Source: Candidatus Absconditabacterales bacterium
GTDB lineage: Bacteria > Patescibacteriota > Gracilibacteria > Absconditabacterales > Absconditicoccaceae
Length of the DNA: 11,717 nt
Reading direction: 5' to 3'
Assembly (NCBI GenBank): GCA_937965925.1
Contig: CALCME010000080.1
Span: 1 to 11,717, forward strand
Below the pieces are notes generated by a model. The model ran no database searches. It was not told the DNA's origin and saw only the letters and a list, made by a program, of their open reading frames with translations. Position numbers and translations under genes: made by a program. Each line of letters starts with the position of its first letter. Position 1 is the stretch's first letter. This document shows, piece after piece, positions 1 through 7,506 of this stretch.

Positions 1-1772
1 GATGTTTACTCTTCTTTGATTTCAAACCATGATATGAAATTATTGAGATGACGAAGCAAGACTATAGAAATGCTAGAGACTACAAAGAGTTCATGGATTC
101 TTACATCTGATATCAATTCAATTTGGATGATAACAAACCAACTATACATCAGCATAGGAATGTATTTGAAGATCTCTTGAATCAGTTGTATAGGATAAAA
201 GCATTATTGCCTTCAAGTATTTATTCTCATTTCTGATTTGTTAAAGGGAAGGAAAATAAGTTACTTCGCTGTAGTAATGGATTCGTAGACTTTGAGCAGG
301 CATCATTTATACCTCAAATCAATAAGTCTATTGATCAGACAGAGCCATGAATGGAGTTTGATACTAAAGCATTAGAATTAGATTATCAGCAAGCGAGAGA
401 TATGTTTATTAAAGGGTTTGATATATACCTCAATGATAAAGTGCTTGCAGATATCTATCCTGCCTGTTTGCTGTCTGGTATATATAAGAAGGATATCTTC
501 GATAAAGTTGGGAGCTATTCTCCAGTTATCTCTGTCTGATCTCTAGCAACATACAAGACTCATCTTCATAAACGAATGAACTACATTGTCTGATTCCAAT
601 ATGATATTGATTCGTTGAACTGAAGTACTCTCTATCCTTTGGAGTCGAAGATGAAAATGCTTGATTGGTTTATCTTTATCGATGAGGTTTCGAGATGAAG
701 AGATCAATATATTCAAAGCAGTTTCGAATGATTAGTTCTTGCAAACTATGATCAAGCAGTCAGGAAAAAAGGTAGAACTACGAAAAGTAATGGAATCAAA
801 GTAAATGCTTTTCAGAATAAGAGTTCGTTATTGATGTGTTGAGAATCTACTCTGTGAGATTCAGTAGATGCGGCAACCTTAAATAGGATGATTATCCTAA
901 ATATTGCATCACACACTAAGACAAGGGAGTGATCTGTGAATAAGCTAGATCTCAGTCATAGAATGAATTTAGCTGAGAATTGTAGGAAAAGTTTTTTCCG
1001 ATTCGTTCTCAATAAGAATACTCACTCCATGAATCTTGATAGGAGATTTGATCTAGCAAACGGTCTGAGTCTATATGCTGGTACAGAGAAGTGATCAAGA
1101 ATTCAGTGGAAACTATGTCAGATACTTTTTGGACTAACCTTTCTGTATGAGGATCAGGAAGTCCTTAAGAAGAAAGCAAAAGCTATTCTTGCTTATCTGC
1201 ATAAATGAGATGAAAAGGCAAAAGCGAATACTGTTACTGTAGAGAATGTTGTAAATTATATGCTCAATAATATATGAGTATTCTTTGACTTTCATGATTA
1301 TATAGAGAATAAGCACATGGTTGAGATTTATGCTACAAGAGAATGATTCCGATTTTCTCCATCATATATTGTTGATAAATTTTGGAGTAAACATAATTTT
1401 CAAAGTAGTAAGGGAAAGTGAAACTTAAGACATGCTCTTAGTAATTATCTTGAAACAACACAAGCTGTTAAGCCAGGTAGTTTCTTTGGTTCTAATTCTA
1501 ATGACACTAAGAAACATTTTACTAAGATTACAGATAAGTCGCCGAAAATAGTCAAGCAACTATATAATCAAGTCATTCGTCACAGCAAATCTTTGTCAAA
1601 GATGTATGATGATTTTAAACGATTGGAACACAACAAGTACAAGTCGAAATATAAAGAGAAGGAAGAGCATATAAATGAAATTTCAAGATTGCCAATTATA
1701 TCGATAGAGGAAAGTAAATTGTGAAGTGAAGACGTGGAGAATGACGAAAAACAAGAAGCACATACATTATAG
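1..1772 (+). CDS. P-loop ATPase / primase-helicase-like protein, 5'-truncated
   Basis: The open frame enters from the left edge (first full codon at base 3) and runs 589 codons to TAG when UGA is read as Gly. Numbering visible residues: a 'CSNGFVDF' segment near 90 resembles the 'NGvldl' stretch before the ATPase of D5/P4-type primase-helicases. A P-loop-like GSLATYKT lies at 179-186, with Tyr in place of the usual Gly before Lys. Walker B FIFIDEV has D227 and E228. A sensor-like 'CGES' lies at 279-282, followed by a conserved-looking Arg near 295. This order (P-loop, DE box, GE(S/V), Arg) is that of DUF927 and related helicase-like ATPases of phages and plasmids. The C-terminus is charged and probably disordered. 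The likely role is replication of a mobile element: inference. The family placement is by motif only; the N-terminal domain is outside the window. Two small genes follow on the same strand. Confidence 0.6.
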
Positions 1773-1805
1773 CATCACACCTTTTATCATTTATGCATTA
1801 TCGAA

Positions 1806-2105
1806 ATGTACACTATTGAAGAAATTATGTCTCAGTTATGAAACCCTCATACCATAGTAATGAACAAAGGTCGTGATGGTGTCAATGTAACAATCAAATA
1901 TATTCTCAAGAAACTTGATACAAACTCTTGTAAGAAATTGATTGATAACTGAGAGATAACAACAACTTACTACAAGTGAATGGAAAGAGTAAAGATAGTG
2001 AAGTTCAGAATATTATCTGATATCACTTTGTTTCCTCAAGTGTTCCAACTTTTGCAAGACAGATCAAGAATAGGATCTAAGGTCAAGTTTCTTGATTCAT
2101 GCTAA
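1806..2105 (+). CDS. Hypothetical protein, 99 aa
   Basis: ATG to TAA, 99 residues, with three in-frame TGA codons read as Gly. I do not recognise a family. It begins MYTIEEIMSQLG, which could be a small helical, DNA-binding-like start, then is basic (many Lys and Arg) with a hydrophobic stretch around 'TLFPQVFQLLQ'. It starts 33 nt after the stop of the ATPase gene and its stop overlaps the start of the next gene (ATGCTAA), so the three are probably co-transcribed and this one translationally coupled to the next. A basic accessory protein of the same replication module is a guess from context only. Confidence 0.6.
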
Positions 2106-2278
2106 TTAATCTAAAGTCTGACTTCGATATTGTTGTTGATGAAGAATATCGTGGGAAAGTTACTTTAGGAGAAGGTCTATCTATGATGGTAGACCTCCTC
2201 CTATTTACAGCACTTCAGGTAGACTGATCTGAGTATGTCGCTAAACATTATTACCCTGAGGGCAATGACAATCTATAA
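2099..2278 (+). CDS. Hypothetical protein, 59 aa
   Basis: The start ATG overlaps the stop of the 99-aa gene by 7 nt, the typical geometry of translational coupling, and this supports a real gene despite its size. The product is acidic (MLINLKSDFDIVVDEEYRG...) with a central hydrophobic helix-like run 'MMVDLLLFTALQV' and one TGA read as Gly. It carries no motif I can name. It is the last plus-strand gene before the terminator at 2442-2469. Confidence 0.5.
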
Positions 2279-2433
2279 AATTGTTGTTGCTCTTTTTTTA
2301 ATCCTTGAAGTTTCTTGTCATCAAAAAAATGAATGTATACTTTCCAGAGATTTACTAATTCGTATTGTTTGAGAGTAGATAACTGGGCGAACAATTTTTT
2401 ATTGTCCCAGAATTTGATACACAGTTCGAACAT
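2251..2433 (-). CDS. Possible small protein, 60 aa
   Basis: A minus-strand frame from ATG at 2433 to TAA at 2251, 60 residues, without internal TGA. The composition is protein-like: amphipathic, Lys-rich, with patterns such as 'KKLFAQLSTLKQYELVNLW' and an acidic/basic C-terminal helix. Against it: it overlaps the 59-aa gene by 28 nt tail-to-tail, has no ribosome-binding site, and lies just downstream of a strong hairpin. A competing plus-strand frame (2331-2437, 34 codons) sits directly before the terminator. Only one, or neither, is likely real. Confidence 0.3.
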   Translation of the reverse strand: MFELCIKFWDNKKLFAQLSTLKQYELVNLWKVYIHFFDDKKLQGLKKEQQQFYRLSLPSG

Positions 2434-2441
2434 ATAAAAGG

Positions 2442-2469
2442 AAAATCTACTCTTCTGAGTAGATTTTTT
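2442..2469 (+). terminator. Rho-independent terminator
   Basis: An 11-bp perfect stem (AAAATCTACTC / GAGTAGATTTT) with the 4-nt loop TTCT, followed by further T residues. It ends the transcript of the ATPase and the two small genes. The A-rich left arm gives a T-rich tail on the other strand too, so it may act in both directions. Confidence 0.75.
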
Positions 2470-2497
2470 GTTTATAGGAATGATGTTGTGTAAACTA
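2461..2497. repeat. 37-bp direct repeat, copy 1
   Basis: 32 of 37 positions match 3325-3361 without gaps, including a 19-bp exact block at the left end and 8 bp at the right end. Each copy holds the dyad GTTTA...TAAAC with exactly 16 nt between the arms. The left end includes the T-tract of the terminator. Confidence 0.6.
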
Positions 2498-2515
2498 AGC
2501 ACTAAATTTGCAAAT

Positions 2516-2545
2516 TTTACTTCTTATGATTATAGTTATTATAAT
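2516..2545 (+). promoter_or_regulatory. Putative promoter of the 152-aa gene
   Basis: A perfect TATAAT at 2540-2545 with a weak TTTACT at 2516-2521, 18 bp apart. Transcription would begin about 25 nt before the ATG at 2576. A second TATAAT at 2561-2566 has no matching -35 box. Confidence 0.4.
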
Positions 2546-2575
2546 AATTTGTTTTACATATATAATATCTTGATT

Positions 2576-3034
2576 ATGGATAAATTTAAATGATATGAAC
2601 AGACGGACCCAAAAGAACAAAAAGAACAAAAAGAATCTAATTCAATCATTCATAATGCTGATGAGTATTGTCAAGCTATAGATTGAATAATGGATTCAAT
2701 AAGTGAAGAACGAATTCCTGTTGATTTAAAACAACAGATATGAAATACTTTCAAGATCATTTGATGAGTTCCTAAGAGAAATGATTTTGTTATAGATGCT
2801 TTTGATAATATTAAAAATACTTTTACTACAAAAAGATGATTTACAAAGTTTATGTTGAGATTTGGTTTAGCTCCTACTATTATACAATCTACGCAAGAGA
2901 AAACCTGGATTCAACAAAAGGCTGCAGATATGTCTAAGAATTTACATTTCCTTTGTCTAGAAAAAGACACTATAAATATTGATAGTATGATTGATGAATG
3001 TAGTGATGATGAGTTAGATAGATGTATCAAATAG
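2576..3034 (+). CDS. Hypothetical protein, 152 aa
   Basis: ATG to TAG, 152 residues, with six TGA codons read as Gly, including a TGA-TGA pair. The N-terminus is hydrophilic with a short KEQ repeat (PKEQKEQKE). The middle 'GFTKFMLRFGLAPTIIQST' could be an amphipathic helix, and the C-terminus is acidic. It has no signal peptide or clear membrane segment, and I recognise no family. It is a single-gene unit: its own TATAAT box upstream, a terminator 47 nt after the stop, and 37-bp direct repeats on each side. A cargo gene of a mobile element is possible. Confidence 0.65.
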
Positions 3035-3080
3035 GTTTATAATAAGTTCTACTACAAAGAGCCTATCTACAAACAAACTC

Positions 3081-3117
3081 AAGCATAGCAGAGACCACCT
3101 CCTAGCTATGCTTTTTG
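3081..3117 (+). terminator. Rho-independent terminator
   Basis: A 9-bp perfect stem AAGCATAGC / GCTATGCTT with a 15-nt loop and a T run (CTTTTTG). It ends the 152-aa gene. Confidence 0.7.
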
Positions 3118-3158
3118 TTGTACATCACACCTACATACCCTCAGTGTCTTCGACATAT

Positions 3159-3212
3159 ATTACTTGAATCTATTCTCTTCGTCCCTTCGGAACTAGATCA
3201 TAGGCAAGTAAT
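3159..3212. other. Long interrupted dyad, possible structured RNA
   Basis: Nested complementary arms: ATTACTTG (3159-3166) with CAAGTAAT (3205-3212), ATCTA (3168-3172) with TAGAT (3194-3198), and GTCCC (3181-3185) with GGAAC (3189-3193). In the minus-strand RNA the innermost helix is complete with one G-U pair. There is no T-tract, so it is not a simple terminator. Confidence 0.35.
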
Positions 3213-3324
3213 TAATTCACCAAACTCTCCAGAACCTAGTTTCTGATTAGTGAAGTAGTTGTTTCTTCTATAAAAAGTTCGAATTTCACTTATTTAGACA
3301 TATAGAAAACTATCACGAGAGTGA

Positions 3325-3361
3325 AGATTTTTTGTTTATAGGATGGGTATTGAGTAAACTA
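3325..3361. repeat. 37-bp direct repeat, copy 2
   Basis: Partner of 2461-2497, with the same orientation and the same GTTTA-16-TAAAC dyad. The two copies start 864 bp apart and bracket the 152-aa gene and its promoter. Confidence 0.6.
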
Positions 3362-3462
3362 TATTTAAAATTTACTATACTTGTTTTATAATGAGCTGTC
3401 TATCATCTGGATGTTTTTATTCTGATCATGATGTTTTCGAGTTATGACGCAGTCTTTATTCT

Positions 3463-4212
3463 TTAGTAAAAATCTCAAACAAATTCTTCTATATATCAAT
3501 TCACTTGATTGATCATTTCTAGAGATTCGCGATAGTCATGGTGAAAATCGATTTCATGGTATCTTTTAGGTCATGCTGATAGTTCAAATCATTGTTTGAT
3601 AAACTCTGGAGTTACAAGCGTATCTTGGAGTCAGGCTATAAACATTTTTGGCTTGGTGCAGGCAGGAAGATCTTTCTCTATATGATATTGAATTTCATCT
3701 TCGAGAAAACTATATGGAAGTGATAACTCAATATCTCGTGGTCATATACCCGGAGGAGAGTTTCTTTTCGTGGTATATCATTTGTTTTTTCGTTTCTCGT
3801 TTGGGTAATTGTTTTTGAGTTCTGGATTTAAGGTGTATCATCATACGATTGAGGCAAATCACGTTACTTGTTCTAGTCTTGTTCAAGCAAGAATTGCGAG
3901 TGTTCATCACCTACTTTTCCCTGCTACAAAAGTCTCTCTATCTCAAAAGTAATTGATGATTTCTTCGACGGCAAGGAGGTAGTTCGATGTTGTATATAAC
4001 TTATCAGAGTCTCAAGGACTATTCCATGTTCCAGGTGGATCAAAAGACATTGCATAGAATCACATCTGAGAGAGGAGTTCTGCATGTGATACAAGATTGC
4101 GATACTGTCAGCTATCTAGTTTCCCAGGCAAGACTAGCGCTAATCTGCTAGCATTCTTGTCTCAATGAGGATAGATAGCTACCTCAAAACTTTTGGTAGT
4201 AATGAATTCCAT
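3463..4212 (-). CDS. Alpha/beta hydrolase family protein
   Basis: 249 residues with UGA read as Gly. 'LALVLPGK' at 24-31 fits the first core strand and oxyanion-hole loop, and 'FYAMSFDPPGTWNSPG' at 52-67 fits the next strand and turn. The nucleophile elbow GKSRGG has Ser100 in a GxSxG setting. 'FIAGLQDTLVTPEF' supplies the acid, Asp197, and 'IDFHHDYRES' the histidine (224 or 225). The full Ser-Asp-His triad is in order and the length fits a small single-domain hydrolase. No signal peptide is evident, so it is probably cytoplasmic; the substrate cannot be read from sequence. It is transcribed divergently from the flavoprotein gene. The ATG chosen is preceded by CTATCAAATTTCT rather than a Shine-Dalgarno sequence. 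Confidence 0.85.
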
Positions 4213-4539
4213 AGCAGAAATTTGATAGGAGATTAAATATGTAAAATGTATTCATGTGACGTTTAAAAACTATTGAATATAGAAATTTGATAGAAGGAAC
4301 GGTAAATAAACCAATTCATTTTTAAGAATCACTTTTTTTCAAGTGGTTTATCAGACTGAAGATCTTATATTCGAAAAAGATTACATCAACGTTCGCTTCA
4401 GAATTCCCCGCGAGGACGAAGAGAATGAAACGAGAGAATAACGAGAGTATGCAGCGAAATACTTTTGAATGAAATGCTTGTTAAGAAGTTGTTGTATTCG
4501 TTGTAGTGGCACTTTTAATTTTTTGTGTTCCATTTGTTC
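4213..4539. other. Divergent intergenic region
   Basis: It holds the upstream DNA of two divergent genes. The 13-mer AGAAATTTGATAG occurs twice (4216-4228 and 4281-4293), the first copy ending next to the hydrolase start. A dyad ATAAACCA (4306-4313) / TGGTTTAT (4344-4351) encloses a smaller hairpin CACTT...AAGTG. A purine-rich stretch follows at about 4410-4455. A short frame without a start codon (4310-4441) reads like a protein tail and may be a gene remnant. Confidence 0.5.
4492..4519 (+). promoter_or_regulatory. Putative promoter of the flavoprotein gene
   Basis: TTGTAT and TTTAAT, 16 bp apart, ending 20 nt before the start codon. It would give a very short leader. Both boxes are imperfect. 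Confidence 0.3.
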
Positions 4540-5595
4540 ATGTCCCACATCCTCATCGTCTGAGCCTCATTTGCCTGACTTTCAGCGTATCTAGTCTTGC
4601 GTAAGCGTCTATGAAGAAGCGTAAAAATCACTCTAGTCGATATGCAAGATAGATTTACCTATACACCAGGTCTCCATGAGACACTTCTTGATGGAGAATC
4701 TCTCGAGAACTTACAATTTTCGCTTTCAGATATCTATGGAGCAGATTTTAAACAAGCAAAAGTAGAGCATATATCGGCGGATCACCTGTGTACGTTTGCA
4801 TCAGGGGAACAAGAACGTTTTGACTATGTGGTGATTGCAACATGATCTCGTACCAACTACTTTGGAAAGAAAGATTTTGAGTCACATTGCTATGCTCTTC
4901 GTCATCCGTGAGATGTTAAAAAACTCAATACCATTCTTCCAGAAGCAAAAAACATTGTCGTCATCGGTGGTGGAGTCACGGGAGTAGAGATTGCAAGTAT
5001 TCTGTCTCAGAGAGTAACCCCACAGCAACATATTACGCTTGTGCATTCTAGAGCTCATACGTTTGATACATTTCATGAGAATGTCGGACAGTGGACAGAA
5101 GATCGACTGAGAAAACACAATGTTTCACTGGAGCTTGGAAATAGAGCAACCGAAACGACTGATACGACGGTTACTTTAAAGTCATGAAAAGTCCTCCCTA
5201 GTGATTGTACGATCCTGAGTAGTGGAATAAAAATAAACGACGAACTGTATTGTAATGAACTTTCGTTTGATCTTGACTATGCAGCACTGGAGTCAGGGGA
5301 GTTCTTCGTATGCTGAGATTGTGCGTTACATGGATTGTATGCTACAGCTCATAATGCGATGGTAGAAGGAAGACACGTGTGAGATCGTATTGCGGATCTG
5401 ATACAAAATAAAACAGTGATCTATGATGACCTCCCTATCCGAAAAGAAGTAGCAATAGCGCTGTGAGCAAGAGATGGGATCGTTACGAACAATCATAGGT
5501 GATGGTATCTCCCGTATCTCACGGGGTTTGTAAAAAAAGTAGTAGAAAAGAGGGTTATGGCTGAATTTACCTATAAGATATTACTCCCACTTTAG
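4540..5595 (+). CDS. NADH dehydrogenase-like FAD/NAD(P) oxidoreductase (NDH-2/FSP1 type)
   Basis: 351 residues. The N-terminal FAD-binding Rossmann motif is ILIVGASFAGLSA, where both key glycines are TGA codons. Conserved 'YTPGLHE' follows at 41-47, then the VIATGS strand end at 98-103 (Gly by TGA), a second NAD(P)-binding GGGVTG at 143-148, and the late FAD-contacting CGDCA around 258-262 (Gly by TGA). This order is that of the pyridine nucleotide-disulfide oxidoreductase fold without a redox Cys pair, as in type II NADH dehydrogenases, FSP1 and AIF-like quinone reductases. It would pass electrons from NAD(P)H to a quinone or similar acceptor at the membrane. The C-terminal 'GFVKKVVEKRVMAEF' could be an amphipathic membrane anchor. 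It is shorter than typical bacterial NDH-2. The start is fixed by the Rossmann strand directly after ATG. Confidence 0.85.
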
Positions 5596-5616
5596 GGAGA
5601 GGTATCGATCTGATGG

Positions 5617-5637
5617 CTAGAAAGATTCATTTTCTAG
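5617..5637. other. Hairpin between convergent genes
   Basis: A 7-bp stem CTAGAAA / TTTCTAG with a 7-nt loop, midway in the 50-nt gap between the flavoprotein and peptidase stops. It has no clear T-tract, so it is at best a weak shared terminator. Confidence 0.3.
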
Positions 5638-5645
5638 AGGTTCCT

Positions 5646-6725
5646 TTATGCAATTCACTTTACTAATCCATAATACAAGTCTATATTCTCGATGAGTGTA
5701 GATTCATGAGCGGTATGATATCATATAGTTGGTATTTGAATGGTTGTTGCTTGGATGTTTGAGGGAGTTCTTGTGAGGAATGCTCAGAGTTCAGTGCTTC
5801 CATATCATAAAGGATGATCTCATGAACGTGATCTGTTATACTGATCGACATATCTGTTTTTGTAGACGAATGGAATCTGTAGTGAGTTCGCAACAGAAGC
5901 AATCTCTCAAGTGAGGTCTGGATCAAAATCCGTATATGAGTCTCTTTCTCTGAGAATAAGATGTGCTTGATCTGTTTCGTTTGTTCCAGGTGGATAGGGA
6001 CTTGTATCTAAGACAAATAGTCTGGATCATTCTTTTTTGTGAGGGGTCTTTTCTGTCATCTTTGTTGTCATTTCATTTGTCATAATATGGTGATTGATCC
6101 AATATCGACTATTCCCAATCTCTTCTTCTGTTGTAAATAAGTACGTACCTGGAATTCCATCAGATATAGCCTGTAAGAGGACCGCAACACTGATCGTATT
6201 GTCGAGCTGAGCAGATACTGTTGTTGTATTGGTGCTATATTTGTTTGCATAGGCTATAGGAGTTCATACCGGAATATCTGCCAGTTTTGGGAGAAGAAAC
6301 GTAATATCAGTCGTGTCTTCGCACAAGTGAGCTTCCTTTACTATGTCTTCTCATAGAATCTCTCCTGAGAATGGATTGTATGCAACTACTGGCTGATCTA
6401 TCATACGCGTACATGCGAGCTGGAGACCTTTGGTGTCCTGTTCATATGCGATATTTTTTTGTAATGATTTCCAGTAATTAGCTGCATACTGATAGGTGCT
6501 GTCCAGTGTTTTTACCATACCATGTCTATCAATATGAGCAGAAAATATATTCGATCACGATCAGACAGTGACACTAAGATATCCTCTCCATAACGATATG
6601 TCACTGCTATGATCTTTGCATTGAGTGTGCAACCATGACAAAAAATACTGTTCATATCCAACAACAGAAGGTATTGAGTTGATTCTCTCAATGAGTGAGA
6701 GTATGTGTTTAGTTTCAGATTTCAT
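5646..6725 (-). CDS. M42-like zinc aminopeptidase (M20/M42 family)
   Basis: 359 residues from the ATG at 6725. N-terminal 'LIERINSIPSVVGYE' is the usual opening of M42/M20 peptidases. Metal and catalytic motifs follow in family order: HID (His64, Asp66), 'QLDNT' with bridging Asp175, 'TTEEEIG' with the catalytic and metal Glu pair within 200-202, 'LDTSP' with Asp240, and 'GYHTAHES' with a metal His (337 or 340). The segment between Asp66 and Asp175 is the expected size for the extra domain of M42 enzymes. It probably trims peptides in the cytoplasm as a di-zinc (or cobalt) aminopeptidase. An in-frame upstream ATG at 6788 would add 21 hydrophobic residues; I prefer 6725 because it matches family N-termini. 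The gene runs convergent to the flavoprotein gene. Confidence 0.85.
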
Positions 6726-6801
6726 TGCTGAGAAAATAGAAAAAATGATCTTTTGGTCTACTGTCACAGTCGATACGATGCAAAACATGTTTCACTATAG
6801 T

Positions 6802-6830
6802 ATTGTACTGAAAAAGAAGCGTATGTGCAA
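6802..6830 (-). promoter_or_regulatory. Promoter of the M42-like peptidase gene
   Basis: On the minus strand TTGCAC (6830-6825) and TACAAT (6807-6802) are separated by exactly 17 bp. The start of transcription would be near 6795: about 70 nt before the ATG at 6725, or only a few bases before the alternative ATG at 6788. Confidence 0.55.
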
Positions 6831-6899
6831 ATATTGTAAATATAGTACATAGATTAAACTCGGGGGAGTCTCACATAGTGTTTTTAAGCGATTATGCTC

Positions 6900-6927
6900 T
6901 TGATAACCCTTTACATATCCATATACA
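6900..6927 (+). promoter_or_regulatory. Putative promoter of the tRNA-rpsT cluster
   Basis: TTGATA and TATACA, 16 bp apart, ending 32 nt before the initiator tRNA. It is the best sigma70-like match in the gap. The rest of 6726-6959 holds the peptidase promoter and no gene. Confidence 0.45.
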
Positions 6928-6959
6928 AAGCATCACGTATTCAAGGAATAAGTTGATGT

Positions 6960-7031
6960 TGCGGGGTGGAGAAGTGGTATCTCGCCGGGCTCATAACCCG
7001 GAGGTCGTAGGTTCGATCCCTACCCCCGCAA
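6960..7031 (+). tRNA. Initiator tRNA-fMet (CAT)
   Basis: A cloverleaf with the GTAGG/CCTAC T stem, CTCATAA anticodon loop and anticodon stem CCGGG/CCCGG. Three stacked G-C pairs at the loop and the A11:T24 pair in the D stem are initiator hallmarks. The sequence closely follows bacterial fMet tRNAs. Position 1 is T opposite A72, so the usual 1:72 mismatch is replaced by a weak pair. CCA is not encoded. Confidence 0.9.
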
Positions 7032-7087
7032 GAATTCTTGTATTTGAAATGAAATTTATTAGTATAGAGGATATCGTCATTGGATAT

Positions 7088-7160
7088 TCGGGATTAGCTT
7101 AGCTGGTAGAGCGTCAGACTCTGAATCTGAAGGTCCCAGGTTCGAACCCTGGATCCCGAG
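7088..7160 (+). tRNA. tRNA-Gln (CTG)
   Basis: A 7-bp acceptor TCGGGAT/ATCCCGA, discriminator G, anticodon stem TCAGA/TCTGA and loop CTCTGAA with anticodon CTG. The T stem is CCAGG/CCTGG. CCA is not encoded. Only CAG is read directly; a TTG isoacceptor would be expected elsewhere. Confidence 0.9.
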
Positions 7161-7198
7161 GTTGAATCCTGTAAGAGGTATCAAAAATAATAAGTGTT

Positions 7199-7279
7199 GC
7201 CGGGGTGGTGGAATTGGTAGACACGCGTGGCTTAGAACCACGTGCTTCGTGCGTGGGGGTTCAAGTCCCCCCTCCGGCA
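7199..7279 (+). tRNA. tRNA-Leu (TAG)
   Basis: A class II tRNA of 81 nt with a long variable arm (TGCTTCGTGCGT). The acceptor GCCGGGG/CTCCGGC has one G-T pair, the anticodon loop is CTTAGAA, the T stem is GGGGG/CCCCC and the discriminator is A, as in leucine tRNAs. Confidence 0.93.
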
Positions 7280-7357
7280 GATTGTAGTCTAGAGTAGTGT
7301 TTCCAACTTGAAATTGCTAATTACATTTGTATAAATACTCGCGTTTCCATATGCTAT

Positions 7358-7430
7358 TCCGAGGTAGCTCAGTCGGTGGAGCAGTTGACTGTTAATCAAT
7401 TGGTCGCGGGTTCGAGTCCCGCCCTCGGAG
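7358..7430 (+). tRNA. tRNA-Asn (GTT)
   Basis: Acceptor TCCGAGG/CCTCGGA, discriminator G, anticodon loop CTGTTAA (anticodon GTT), T stem GCGGG/CCCGC. CCA is not encoded. Confidence 0.92.
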
Positions 7431-7506
7431 GGTTAGAATATTTGTTTGAAGTGCTTATTTGAAAAAATTGGGAAGTCTTATTTATTTATCGTTCAGTTCG
7501 TTTCGT

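Larger units (their letters stand above)
3118..3462. other. Intergenic region without a supported gene
   Basis: About 345 nt between the terminator of the 152-aa gene and the 3' end of the hydrolase. No frame with a start codon holds a convincing protein on either strand. It contains a long interrupted dyad (3159-3212), the second 37-bp repeat, and a small hairpin TCAC-GAGA-GTGA just before a T-tract at about 3313-3334 that could be a weak plus-strand terminator. Confidence 0.6.

Noticed and set aside
3102..3293. 63-codon minus-strand open frame with UGA as Gly
   Set aside because: It has no usable start codon until near the end, overlaps a terminator and a dyad, and this length can arise by chance when only two stop codons exist.
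3728..3910. A 60-codon minus-strand frame
   Set aside because: Out-of-phase shadow of the alpha/beta hydrolase, which has its nucleophile elbow in the correct phase.
3172..4426. 13-mer GGACGAAGAGAAT at 4414-4426 with its inverse at 3172-3184
   Set aside because: In a window of this size about one 13-bp match is expected by chance, and no flanking bases extend it.
5681..5926. An 81-codon minus-strand frame
   Set aside because: It is on the same strand as the M42-like peptidase but in another phase; the peptidase phase holds the late metal ligand His and final strands here.
6625..6852. Plus-strand 75-codon frame over the start of the peptidase gene
   Set aside because: Antisense to the peptidase N-terminus and its promoter; no family-like features.
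7459..7506. TTG-initiated extension of S20
   Set aside because: The added residues are hydrophobic and unlike any S20 N-terminus; the canonical MAxxKSAKK start is at 7507.
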